A stretch of DNA of 59,495 nucleotides from an uncultured Opitutales bacterium. Its GTDB lineage: Bacteria > Verrucomicrobiota > Verrucomicrobiia > Opitutales > Intestinicryptomonadaceae. Every line of letters starts with the position of its first letter. Position 1 is the stretch's first letter. The notes below the pieces were generated by a model. It was not told the origin of the DNA and did not search any database. It was given only the letters and a program-made list of their open reading frames with translations. Position numbers and translations under genes: made by a program. The stretch spans positions 1-59,495 of the forward strand of contig URJY01000008.1 of NCBI GenBank assembly GCA_900548275.1, read 5' to 3'. Below are positions 9,359 through 17,469 of this stretch, piece after piece.

Positions 9359-9395
9359 AAAGCCGCGTTTCGACCTTCCGAAATGCGGCTTTTTT
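9359..9395 (+). terminator. Rho-independent terminator of the deacetylase gene
   Basis: AAAGCCGCGTTTCG (9359-9372) pairs, with one mismatch, with the arm 9379-9391, and is followed by a run of T to 9395. A second hairpin (CCCGAAAA/TTTTCGGG) lies about 10 bases downstream without a T run. Confidence 0.85.
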
Positions 9396-9506
9396 GTGTC
9401 CCCGAAAAATGCGTTTTCGGGCGATTTCGGCGTTTTTGTGGGATGTCAAATGTTGCGCAATATGTTTTATGTCAGTATGTTGCGGTTTTCGATTTTGGGG
9501 GATAAC

Positions 9507-9527
9507 AGTATTTGAAATACTATGGTC
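9507..9527 (+). repeat. Left 21-bp inverted repeat with internal dyad
   Basis: The sequence AGTATTTGAAATACT followed by ATGGTC is the exact reverse complement of 9675-9695. The first 15 bases are themselves palindromic around a central base. It could be one end of an invertible segment, or one of two operators, before the giant surface-protein gene. Confidence 0.8.
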
Positions 9528-9633
9528 AAGAAAATTTTTCGAACGCCGCTTTAATATCTTATTGTATCGATGTTTATAAACTTGTTCCGAAACGGCATTT
9601 TTCGGATTTTGCAAAAAAAGCGGATACGGCGTT

Positions 9634-9662
9634 TTTATAACTAATTCATAATTATTAAGCAA
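9634..9662 (-). promoter_or_regulatory. Promoter-like sequence pointing away from the surface-protein gene
   Basis: On the minus strand TTGCTT (9657-9662) and TATAAA (9634-9639) are separated by 17 bases. It lies between the two 21-bp inverted repeats. As sequenced it points left, away from the 9732 gene; inversion of the segment would aim it at that gene. Confidence 0.4.
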
Positions 9663-9674
9663 CGAATTTAAAAA

Positions 9675-9695
9675 GACCATAGTATTTCAAATACT
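9675..9695 (-). repeat. Right 21-bp inverted repeat with internal dyad
   Basis: This is the exact reverse complement of 9507-9527. With its flanks it forms a 19-bp palindrome at 9679-9697 (ATAGTATTT, C, AAATACTAT), 35 bases before the start codon of the surface-protein gene. This is a plausible site for a dimeric regulator or a recombinase. Confidence 0.8.
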
Positions 9696-9731
9696 ATATT
9701 CGCGCATTCTTTTAATTATTGGCATAATCAT

Positions 9732-12700
9732 ATGAAAAAGTCATTATTGACATTATCGACCCTCGCGCTCTTTGCGGGCGCGGCTATGGCAGACGGGTCG
9801 TTTACGAAAATATGGAGCGTCGACAATCAGGATTCCTATACTGTTGCGGCGGGCGACTATATTCGCGCCGAAGGGTATTACTATAATACTACGGGCGAAC
9901 AGCACAGGGGGCCTGTTTACAATGTCGGGACAATGACAATCGACGGCATTTTCGAGTCGTATGTAGACGCGTCGGCTCAGTCTATGCTCGGCGCGCAGAA
10001 GGTTCACGGAAACGGCGAACTCCGCATAAATTCGGCGTTGTTCCTCTCGCCCGATACCGATTTTTCGGGCTTTACGGGCAATGTCGACGTTCAACGCGGT
10101 GTTCTCTGGTTTGTCGATTCGAAGAACTCGCCCGTCAACGTTTCGGAATTTACTCTTTCCGATAAATCGATGCTCAAGCTCACGAACGGCGACTTTGTAA
10201 TCAACGGCGCAATCAAGGGTTCGGGCAACATTCACGTAACGCTTTATTCCGACGACGAAATCGAAAGCGGCGTTTACGTAATCAAGGACGCGACCCCCGC
10301 GAACCTCACAATCAAGGGCGACATCTCGCAGTTTAACGGCACGTTCGACGCGCACCAGAAGTCGAAAATCAGGCTCGAAACAACTCTCAACGACAGCGTT
10401 TCGCTTTATTCAACGGTCGGCGGCACGCTCGAACTCGTCGGTGCGGTGGGCGATGCAAGAAAGACCATTACCGTAGATTCGCATTCCGATTCCTCGACGC
10501 TCGGCAATGTGTTTATGTACGGCAACAAGGCGATTATCGCCAACAATTCGCGCGAAGGCGGCAAGGTCGACGCCAACTGCGGCTACATCTATTTCGGCGG
10601 CAACCACGAATACACGCAGGAAGATGTCGTTTCCCACTCTTTCGACAAAACGACTGTTCTCGGCGACTCCGCGGGCAATGTCATAATGGGCGGCAGAGGC
10701 GACGGCGCGTTGACGGCAAAAGGTATCAGAGCAAAAGTTTCCGACGATGTCAAGATGGGCACGCTCGTAATCGGCGGCGCGGACGGCGCGACGGTCGAGG
10801 GCAACACCCGCCTTGTTATGGATTCGGGCGAAATCGACGCAATCTACGGCGGTTTGAACGGCGTCCACAACGGTTCGACAAGCATCGAAGTCAACGGCGG
10901 CACGGTCGGCAGAATTTACGGCGCGGACGGCGTCGGCGGCACGGTCAACGGCAATACGCAGATAAGCGTCAAAAACGCAACTGTCGGCGAAATTTACGGC
11001 TCGAACTACGGGTACGACGCAGCGGACGAAACAAAATTCGGCGGCATCAACGGCAATGTTTCAATCACCGTTGACGGCAATTCGAAAGTCGGGCAAATCC
11101 GCGGCGGCATAAACACAAACAGGCAGGAAAGCGAAGAAATCGCCAAGGAAAAAATGGTCTTGGGCGGCAGCGTTACCGTCGAGGTAAAGGGCAATTCGTT
11201 TGTCGGCAACGGCGATGTTGCAATTCTCGGCGGCGGCGGTTCGTACGGCTCCGTAAAAGAGCATGTAAGTGTTAGAATTTCAGAAAACGCCACGGTCAAC
11301 GGCGACGTGTTTGCGGGCGCAAACAGTGTCGACAACGACACGCGCGGCAATCTTCCCTATGTCGGCACAAACACTTGGCTTTCGGTTAACGACAACGCCA
11401 CGGTCAACGGCAATCTCTTCGGCGGAAGCCGCAGATACGGCGTAGTTAAGAATAATGCCTACACCTATATCAACGGCGGCACGGTTAACGGCAACGTTTA
11501 CGGCGGCGGTCAGCAGGGCAGCACGGTTGAAGGTATGGCTGTGGCGCGTGTAGCTGGCGGCGTAGTCAAGGGCGATATTTACGGCGGCGGCAGAAACGGC
11601 GGCGTTGTAAACAAGCAAACGTATGTCCAAACCTACGAAGGCGCGACGATTGAAGGCAATGTCTACGGCGGCGGCGAAAACGCCACGGTCAACGGCTTTA
11701 CGCAGATTGAAATCTACGGAAATTCGGACGTCAAGGGCGACATTTACGGCGGCGGCAAGGGCGCGGATTCGAAGGTGCTCGGCGGCTCGTCTATTCGCTT
11801 TGTCTCGAACAGCAACTTCACGGGCACTGTCGACGGTGCGGGGCAGGACGGCGGCACGGTCGCGGGTTCGCGCAGGCTCACTTTCGGCGGCTGGGAGTCG
11901 GGCGAGAAATGGGACGGCGACTTCAACGGAAAAATCAAAAACATCAACAGCATAGTCCTTACGAACGGTTCGAATGTTTCGAATGTCAGATTCGATATGA
12001 CCGAACCGATGGACTTCGGCGGCGAGGGTACGCTTGAAGTCATCACGAATCTTGTCGGCAAAAACATCGATTCGACGTGTCTTGTCAATGTTCTCGGCAG
12101 TTCGCCGCTCGATATCACGTTCAAGGATTCGACGTTCTCGGGCAACACAATCAACAACACTTCGTTCGGCGTATTACTGCACTGGGGCGCGGGCAAGATG
12201 GCTTTCGACGGCACGACCATCGAAAACAACACAATCACCCGCAACGACGGCAAGAAGATTCAGGGCGTTCTCTATTACAACGGCAGCGGCAGCGGCGAAG
12301 TAGTAAATACGGTGCTCAAGAACAATACGGTTTCGGGTACTCAGGTACAGTCGTCGGGCGTGTTCGTCTATCAGCAGGATTTGAACATCAGCGGTTCGCA
12401 GTTCATCGGCAACAAGTCGGTCGGCTCGAACGGCGCGAAGCTCACGAACGGCGCGATTTATATGGACAATCAAACCGATGTCGCTAAAACCCTCACCATT
12501 TCCGATACGCTCTTCGACGGCAATGTCGCCGAAAATACGGGCAATGCCGAAATGGGCAAGGGCGGCGCAATCGCGGTCGTAAAGCGTTTCAAAAACGGCG
12601 AGACGCTCGGCGCGGGTGCGGAGGTTGTCCTCAATGACGCAACGTTCACGAACAATTCCGCGGGCAAGGGCGGCGCGATTTATGTCGGCGGCGAAACCCT

Positions 12701-13706
12701 GACAATCAACGCCACGAAGTCGGCGACGTTCTCTGGCAACACTGCGGCAAACGGCGGTTTCCTCTATATGGACAACGGCGAGGCGGGCAGCACGGCTTCC
12801 GCAAAGGCTTCGTTCAATGTCGCAAACGGCGCAACTCTTACAATCGGTACGGAGGGCGGCGCAAGCGACTCAATCGAAGGTGTCGATTCGGCTGCGATTT
12901 CAAAGCTCGGTACGGGTTCGCTCAATGTCAACGGCTCGATGGCTGGCTTCAAAGGTTCGCTCATCGTTTCCGAGGGCGCGATGAACGTCAACAACGGTCT
13001 CGGCGCGAAATCGGTAAGTATTGCCGAAAATGCGGTTCTGGGCGTAAATCTCGGCAACGGTGCGCTCGAAACTTCGACTGTCGTCAACAACGGCACGCTC
13101 AAGCTCAAGCGCGGCACGCTCTCTTCCGACTTGGTTCTTTCCGACTATTCGGGCGCGGGCAAAATCGAAGCGTTCGGTGGCGCGATGTCGTGCACGACGT
13201 TTGTTCTCGGTCAGAAGGAAGACTTTACTTCCTCGTCGATAAGGGTCGGCAGCGACTTGGCGAACGACGTTCAGTCCGTATCCTATGCCGACGGCGAAAA
13301 GACGCTCGGGCTCGACTTCAATGTTGCGAATATGGGCGACAAAAAGTTGACAATCTCCTCCATTGAAGCGGTTGCCGATGCGGGCAACATCTCGGGCGAT
13401 TTCCTCGGCGGGTTCTCCGTAAGTGCCGACAATGGCGACGGTGCGGACTTCAGCGTTGTGTTCAGTGCGTATGTCGGCAATGTCGAAGACATCACCAAGC
13501 TCAGAGCGTGGCACAAGGCTGACGGTAGCGACATTTGGACGCTGCTCGAAACGGAAATCGACTATGCCGACGGCATTGCAAGCATAATCGTTGAGGGCTT
13601 CAGCTCGTATGCGTTCTCGCAAGTCCCCGAACCCTCTACTTATGCCGCTATTTTGGGGGCGATTGCGATTGCTTTTGCATTGAAGCGTCGTTGCTCCAAA
13701 AAATGA
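9732..13706 (+). CDS. Giant exported surface protein with Pmp-like repeats and PEP-CTERM anchor
   Basis: This 1324-aa protein has a signal peptide (MKKSLLTLSTLALFAGAAMA). Residues about 350-700 hold glycine-rich repeats such as GGTVNGNVYGGG, GGVVKGDIYGGG, GATIEGNVYGGG and NSDVKGDIYGGG. Residues about 800-1030 hold chlamydial Pmp-like units (GGAI with F-x-x-N, for example GKGGAIYVGG and ATFSGNTA). A stretch near 1050-1130 resembles autotransporter-associated beta-strand repeats. The C-terminus is a classic PEP-CTERM signal, VPEPSTYAAILG, a hydrophobic helix and KRRCSKK, which implies processing by an exosortase-type enzyme not seen here. The whole is probably a long beta-helical adhesin or envelope component. 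No Shine-Dalgarno sequence precedes the ATG. The upstream inverted repeats suggest switched or regulated expression. Confidence 0.9.
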   Translation: MKKSLLTLSTLALFAGAAMADGSFTKIWSVDNQDSYTVAAGDYIRAEGYYYNTTGEQHRGPVYNVGTMTIDGIFESYVDASAQSMLGAQKVHGNGELRINSALFLSPDTDFSGFTGNVDVQRGVLWFVDSKNSPVNVSEFTLSDKSMLKLTNGDFVINGAIKGSGNIHVTLYSDDEIESGVYVIKDATPANLTIKGDISQFNGTFDAHQKSKIRLETTLNDSVSLYSTVGGTLELVGAVGDARKTITVDSHSDSSTLGNVFMYGNKAIIANNSREGGKVDANCGYIYFGGNHEYTQEDVVSHSFDKTTVLGDSAGNVIMGGRGDGALTAKGIRAKVSDDVKMGTLVIGGADGATVEGNTRLVMDSGEIDAIYGGLNGVHNGSTSIEVNGGTVGRIYGADGVGGTVNGNTQISVKNATVGEIYGSNYGYDAADETKFGGINGNVSITVDGNSKVGQIRGGINTNRQESEEIAKEKMVLGGSVTVEVKGNSFVGNGDVAILGGGGSYGSVKEHVSVRISENATVNGDVFAGANSVDNDTRGNLPYVGTNTWLSVNDNATVNGNLFGGSRRYGVVKNNAYTYINGGTVNGNVYGGGQQGSTVEGMAVARVAGGVVKGDIYGGGRNGGVVNKQTYVQTYEGATIEGNVYGGGENATVNGFTQIEIYGNSDVKGDIYGGGKGADSKVLGGSSIRFVSNSNFTGTVDGAGQDGGTVAGSRRLTFGGWESGEKWDGDFNGKIKNINSIVLTNGSNVSNVRFDMTEPMDFGGEGTLEVITNLVGKNIDSTCLVNVLGSSPLDITFKDSTFSGNTINNTSFGVLLHWGAGKMAFDGTTIENNTITRNDGKKIQGVLYYNGSGSGEVVNTVLKNNTVSGTQVQSSGVFVYQQDLNISGSQFIGNKSVGSNGAKLTNGAIYMDNQTDVAKTLTISDTLFDGNVAENTGNAEMGKGGAIAVVKRFKNGETLGAGAEVVLNDATFTNNSAGKGGAIYVGGETLTINATKSATFSGNTAANGGFLYMDNGEAGSTASAKASFNVANGATLTIGTEGGASDSIEGVDSAAISKLGTGSLNVNGSMAGFKGSLIVSEGAMNVNNGLGAKSVSIAENAVLGVNLGNGALETSTVVNNGTLKLKRGTLSSDLVLSDYSGAGKIEAFGGAMSCTTFVLGQKEDFTSSSIRVGSDLANDVQSVSYADGEKTLGLDFNVANMGDKKLTISSIEAVADAGNISGDFLGGFSVSADNGDGADFSVVFSAYVGNVEDITKLRAWHKADGSDIWTLLETEIDYADGIASIIVEGFSSYAFSQVPEPSTYAAILGAIAIAFALKRRCSKK

Positions 13707-13811
13707 GACTGCGAATGTAGGTCTACTACAATTCGCACCCTCATTTTCCTCCGCGCCTACCTTCAATGGCAAAATCAATGCACACTCGCCCCCAAAAGGG
13801 ACGAGTCCGAG

Positions 13812-13908
13812 AGGTGGTTCGAACCTTTCGGGTTTGAGAGCGGCGATTGCGATTGCTTTTGCATTGAAGCGCAAGGCTGCAGCCTTGACGGCAAGGAGGG
13901 GAAAATAA
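13812..13908 (+). pseudogene. Scar of a second PEP-CTERM gene end
   Basis: Bases 13842-13871 are identical to 13658-13687, which encode the membrane helix of the preceding protein. The frame reads AAIAIAFALKRK, then AAALTARRGK and a stop at 13906-13908, so the helix and basic tail are preserved but the PEP motif and upstream protein are not. It looks like the remains of a paralogue or of a local duplication. There is no start codon of its own. Confidence 0.55.
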
Positions 13909-13910
13909 GT

Positions 13911-13999
13911 AGCGATTGGGCGTTTGAAAAAACGCCCAATGCGGGTGAAGCAGGAAAGGCGCGGTTATAGCCGCGCCGCATAATCGCAGATACAAAAAA
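13911..13999 (+). repeat. 89-bp hairpin-bearing repeat, copy 1
   Basis: The unit holds two hairpins, GGGCGTTT/AAACGCCC (13918-13937) and GGCGCGG/CCGCGCC (13958-13977), and ends in an A-rich tail. About 80 of its 89 bases match 14103-14191. It overlaps the start of the terminator at 13994. Confidence 0.8.
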
Positions 14000-14020
14000 C
14001 CCCCAATAGGCGGTTTTTTC
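13994..14020. terminator. Terminator-like hairpin, both strands
   Basis: AAAAAACC(C)CC pairs with GG(C)GGTTTTTT around AATA, giving U runs on either strand. It is the first strong terminator downstream of the PEP-CTERM gene. Confidence 0.65.
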
Positions 14021-14102
14021 TTCCAGAAAAACTCCCGCCTTCCCCCCACTATTCGAACTCTCAAAAGTATCGTGAACTTACGTGTGGGTGGTTTTCAAAT
14101 CA

Positions 14103-14191
14103 AGCGATTGGGCGTTTGAAAAAACGCCCAATGCGGAAGAGATAGGAAAGGCGCGGCTATAGCCGCGCCGCATAATCACAGACATAAAAAA
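14103..14191 (+). repeat. 89-bp hairpin-bearing repeat, copy 2
   Basis: This is a direct repeat of 13911-13999 with about nine differences, and both hairpin stems are conserved (the GGTT/GGCT change lies in a loop). A third, partial copy of only the tail (GCGCCGCATAA and an A-rich end) follows at 14193-14220. Confidence 0.8.
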
Positions 14192-14225
14192 CGCGCCGCA
14201 TAAACACAAATATAAAAAAAGAAAA

Positions 14226-14516
14226 ATGGATGAGGCTCCTAAAGAGTTTGAATTTTTCGAGATGTTTTTTTCTCCAGAGCTATTGATACCGATAGTTCTT
14301 GTATTTGTCGTGGTCTTGTTGGGGCGGGGATTCTTTCGAATCAACAACGGCGACGACGAAATGGAAAAGTTCATTGCTCTCGGGGGCGACAAGCTCGATT
14401 TCGAGGCGTTCGAGAGGTTCGCAAAGCAGCGCAGATTCTACGGAAATCTTCTGCTTTGCGCGGCGTTGGCCGTGGTGGTCGGGCTTTACATTTATTTTCT
14501 GATGGAGATTGTTTAG
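14226..14516 (+). CDS. Small membrane protein of unknown function
   Basis: The 96-aa product has two predicted membrane segments, about residues 18-36 (LLIPIVLVFVVVLLG) and 73-93 (LLLCAALAVVVGLYIYFL). A polar linker containing NNGDDEMEKFIALGGDKLD lies between them. No family is recognised. The A-rich sequence AAAGAAAA before the ATG may help ribosome binding. It lies directly after the partial third repeat copy and is followed by its own terminator, so it is probably monocistronic. Confidence 0.65.
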   Translation: MDEAPKEFEFFEMFFSPELLIPIVLVFVVVLLGRGFFRINNGDDEMEKFIALGGDKLDFEAFERFAKQRRFYGNLLLCAALAVVVGLYIYFLMEIV

Positions 14517-14562
14517 ACGGAAAACTTTCCGCTTCGCACGGCAATTTTTTCAACTCCCAACA

Positions 14563-14599
14563 AGTCTCCCGACGCGCGTCGGGGGGCTTTCTTTTTTTT
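14563..14599 (+). terminator. Terminator after the small membrane protein
   Basis: The perfect palindrome CCCGACGCGCGTCGGG (14568-14583), extended by AAG/CTT pairing, is followed by TTTCTTTTTTTT. Confidence 0.8.
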
Positions 14600-14617
14600 G
14601 GGGGGGCGTGCCGAGGG

Positions 14618-16816
14618 CTACTGTTCTTCGTGCTTGAAGACGATTGCCGACATCGGCGGGAGCGTCGCGAAGACCGCGAACGGTCGGTTGTTGACATTCG
14701 CCTTTTCGGCGAGCAGATAGCCGTTGTTGCCGCGCCCGCCGCCGCCGTAGCAATTGGCGTCGGTGTTGAGAACCTCGTTCCATCTGCCGCCGAGGGGAAG
14801 ACCGATTGCGTACGGGTCTCGCTCAATCGGCGTGAAGTTGCACGCCACGGCGTAGACGCTCTTGCCGTCCGCGCCGAAGCGCAGGAACGTGAAGACGCTG
14901 TTGTCGCCGTCGTCGGCATTTATCCATTCGAAAGTCTGCGGGTTGAAATCGTTTTCGGCAAGAGTGGCGTCGGTTTTGTAGAGGGTTGCGATGTCGCGCA
15001 CAACATCCTTTACGCCCTCGTGTTCGGCGTATTGAAGCAGCGACCACTCGAGCGATTCGTCGTACCGCCATTCGTGCCCCTGCGCGATTTCGTCGCCCAT
15101 AAAAAGCGTTTTCTTCCCCGGCCACATCCACATATACACGTAGAGGGCGCGGAGATTCGCGATTTTGTCGCCCCAGTACGCGCCGCCCATTTTGCCGACC
15201 ATCGGGCTTTTGCCGTGCACAACTTCGTCGTGCGAGTAGACGAGCATAAACTTCTCGGTGAACTGGTACATCGAGGGGAATGTCATCTTGTTGTGGTGGT
15301 ATTTGCGGTTGACGGGGTCTTCCTTGAAATAGTCGAGGGTGTCGTGCATCCAGCCGAGATTCCACTTGAAGTCGAAGCCCAGCCCGCCGTCCGCCACGGG
15401 TGCGGTAACGCCTCGGAATGTCGTGCTCTCCTCGGCTATCATTATCGAGCCTTTGAACTCCTCGTGAATCGCCGTGTTTGTGCGCTTGATAAATTCGATT
15501 GCCTCGAGATTTTCGCTGCCGCCGTAGCGGTTGGGCAGCCAGTCGCGCCGCGAAAAGTTCAGGTAGAGCATGGAGGCGACCGCGTCGACGCGCAACCCGT
15601 CGATGTGGAAGCGGTCGAACCACGCGAGCGCGCTGCCCGTCAGAAAATTCGACACTTCGTTGCGTCCGTAGTTGAAGCAGAGCGTGCCCCAGTCGGGATT
15701 CGAGCCGAGCCGCGGGTCTTGGTGTTCGTACAGGCACGAGCCGTCGTAGCCCGCCAAGGCGAACGAGTCGCGCGGGAAGTGCGCGGGAACCCAGTCCATA
15801 ATCACGCCGATACCGCTTTTGTGGAGGGTGTCGACCATTTTCATAAAGTCGCGCGGCGAGCCGTAGCGGTACGTGGGCGCGTAGTAGCCCGTTACCTGAT
15901 AGCCCCACGAGCCCTCGAACGGGTATTCCGAAAGCGGCAGAAATTCGACGTGCGTAAAGCCCATTTCGGTGCAGTAGTCGGCAAGCTGCGCGCCGATTTC
16001 GGCATAGGTGAGGGGGCGGAAGCCGTCTTCGGGCACGCGCTTCCACGAGCCGAGGTGCACTTCGTATACGGAAACGGGGCGTTTGCTCCAGTCGGTCTGC
16101 GCGCGTTCGGCGAGCCACTGCGAGTCGCTCCACTCGAAGCCCGAGATGTCGCAGACAATCGAGCTGTTGTAGGGCGGGGCTTCGAAGTGCAGGGCGTAGG
16201 GGTCGATTTTCAGGAACGGCGTTTCGTTGCGGGCGGCGACGATTTCGAATTTGTATTTTGCGCCGTCGCCGACTGCGGGCACGAAGATTTCCCAGATGCC
16301 CGACTGCCCGAGCTCGCGCATTTGGTGGTAGCGTCCGTCCCAGTCGTTGAAGTCGCCGACCACGCTTACGCGGCGCGCCGTGGGTGCCCAGACGGCGAAC
16401 GACGTTCCCGCAACGCCGTCGATTGTGCGGATGTGCGAGCCGAGTTTTCGGTAGATTTTTTTGTCGTCGCCCTTGCCGATAAGGTAGAGGTCGTCGGGCG
16501 AGAGGGTGGGCTGAAAGGCGTAGGGGTCGGCGATTGTGCGGGTGTCGCCGTTGTAGCTGCGGACTTTGAATGCGTACGGAAAGAGTTTGCGCGCGCCCTT
16601 GATGAATAGTTCGAAAAGTCCCGACTCGTGCAGTTGTTTCATCGGCGGGAACACGCGCTTTGCGTCGCGCAGGTCGGTCAGTCTGCACGTTTTTGCGTCG
16701 CGCAGGTAGGCGCGGACGACGATTCCGCCTTTGCATTTGTGCATTCCCAGCAGGTCGTGCGGCTGCCCGCAGCGGGCGGATGTAAGGATTTCGATTTCGT
16801 CTTTCGAGATAATCAT
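14618..16816 (-). CDS. glgB: 1,4-alpha-glucan branching enzyme
   Basis: This 732-aa enzyme introduces alpha-1,6 branches into glycogen by moving oligoglucan chains. An N-terminal beta-sandwich/CBM48 region (ASFAVWAPTARRVSVVGDFNDWDGR) precedes a GH13 barrel. Visible landmarks are YEVHLGSW, EFLPLSEYPFEGSWGYQ, the nucleophile region DGLRVDAVASMLY near residue 405, the acid/base IAEEST and the transition-state motif YSHDEVVHGK. The length is normal for GlgB. Its start overlaps the upstream acidic-protein gene by 4 bases (ATGA), so it is translationally coupled to the FloA/NfeD array. No terminator with a T run is obvious after it on this strand. Confidence 0.97.
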   Translation of the reverse strand: MIISKDEIEILTSARCGQPHDLLGMHKCKGGIVVRAYLRDAKTCRLTDLRDAKRVFPPMKQLHESGLFELFIKGARKLFPYAFKVRSYNGDTRTIADPYAFQPTLSPDDLYLIGKGDDKKIYRKLGSHIRTIDGVAGTSFAVWAPTARRVSVVGDFNDWDGRYHQMRELGQSGIWEIFVPAVGDGAKYKFEIVAARNETPFLKIDPYALHFEAPPYNSSIVCDISGFEWSDSQWLAERAQTDWSKRPVSVYEVHLGSWKRVPEDGFRPLTYAEIGAQLADYCTEMGFTHVEFLPLSEYPFEGSWGYQVTGYYAPTYRYGSPRDFMKMVDTLHKSGIGVIMDWVPAHFPRDSFALAGYDGSCLYEHQDPRLGSNPDWGTLCFNYGRNEVSNFLTGSALAWFDRFHIDGLRVDAVASMLYLNFSRRDWLPNRYGGSENLEAIEFIKRTNTAIHEEFKGSIMIAEESTTFRGVTAPVADGGLGFDFKWNLGWMHDTLDYFKEDPVNRKYHHNKMTFPSMYQFTEKFMLVYSHDEVVHGKSPMVGKMGGAYWGDKIANLRALYVYMWMWPGKKTLFMGDEIAQGHEWRYDESLEWSLLQYAEHEGVKDVVRDIATLYKTDATLAENDFNPQTFEWINADDGDNSVFTFLRFGADGKSVYAVACNFTPIERDPYAIGLPLGGRWNEVLNTDANCYGGGGRGNNGYLLAEKANVNNRPFAVFATLPPMSAIVFKHEEQ

Positions 16817-17457
16817 AGTTCGTCTTTTCTTAGCGACTTCGGTTTGCCCAAAATTTCGGATGCGACAAATGCGCGGCGCAACGCCCCCACGCCATTTAAT
16901 CCGTATTCTTCCGCCGCCGTTTTCGCCGTGTCGGCGGGCGCGGCTTCTGCTGATTCGAACGGCTCTTCGGGCGCGGAATGTTCGGCGGGCACATCGTCTT
17001 CATCGGCGAAATTTTCGATTTCGAAAAGGTCGGCGTTGATGTACGAGTTGCCGCCGTGGAAGCCGTGCGAATCCGCCGTCATTTGCTCAACGAGCCTGCG
17101 GGCGGCGGTTATGTCTGGCTCGTATCCCGTCTCTTCGGGCGAGTCGGGCGCGTACCGATTGCACGGGGCTGCGGGCGAGTGGTTTGGCTCGGCGTTGTTG
17201 CGGGAGTCGTTGACAAGCTCCCTGCGCTTTTGCGCGTCGGAAAAATCGTCATCGTCGAACTGGTTCGGCATAGGCGCGGTCGCGCGGCGCGGCGTCGGTC
17301 GCGGGAAGCCGTGTTGCGGCGTTTGCGGACGGCGTTGCCGCGGCTGCGGTTGCGGCTCTTCGTCAGACTTTCCGCCCATCGCGAGTTTCGACAGGAACAC
17401 AATCGCCGCGTAGAGCAGGAGGGCGAAGAAGCCGATGTTGTCGAAGATGAAATCCAT
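16813..17457 (-). CDS. Membrane-anchored acidic protein of unknown function
   Basis: The 214-aa product has one N-terminal membrane helix (MDFIFDNIGFFALLLYAAIV, to about residue 25). A proline/glutamine-rich disordered stretch (GGKSDEEPQPQPRQRRP) and a long acidic, low-complexity region follow. The C-terminal 30 residues (LNGVGALRRAFVASEILGKP) look ordered and could form a helix. No family is recognised. It lies 12 bases after floA and overlaps glgB. A partner or client of the FloA/NfeD membrane complex is a reasonable guess from position only. Confidence 0.75.
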   Translation of the reverse strand: MDFIFDNIGFFALLLYAAIVFLSKLAMGGKSDEEPQPQPRQRRPQTPQHGFPRPTPRRATAPMPNQFDDDDFSDAQKRRELVNDSRNNAEPNHSPAAPCNRYAPDSPEETGYEPDITAARRLVEQMTADSHGFHGGNSYINADLFEIENFADEDDVPAEHSAPEEPFESAEAAPADTAKTAAEEYGLNGVGALRRAFVASEILGKPKSLRKDEL

Positions 17458-17469
17458 TATTTTATTCCG

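Noticed and set aside
11400..11760. CRISPR-like periodic repeats
   Set aside because: Periodicity comes from protein repeats within the surface gene; the DNA units differ and there are no spacers or cas genes.
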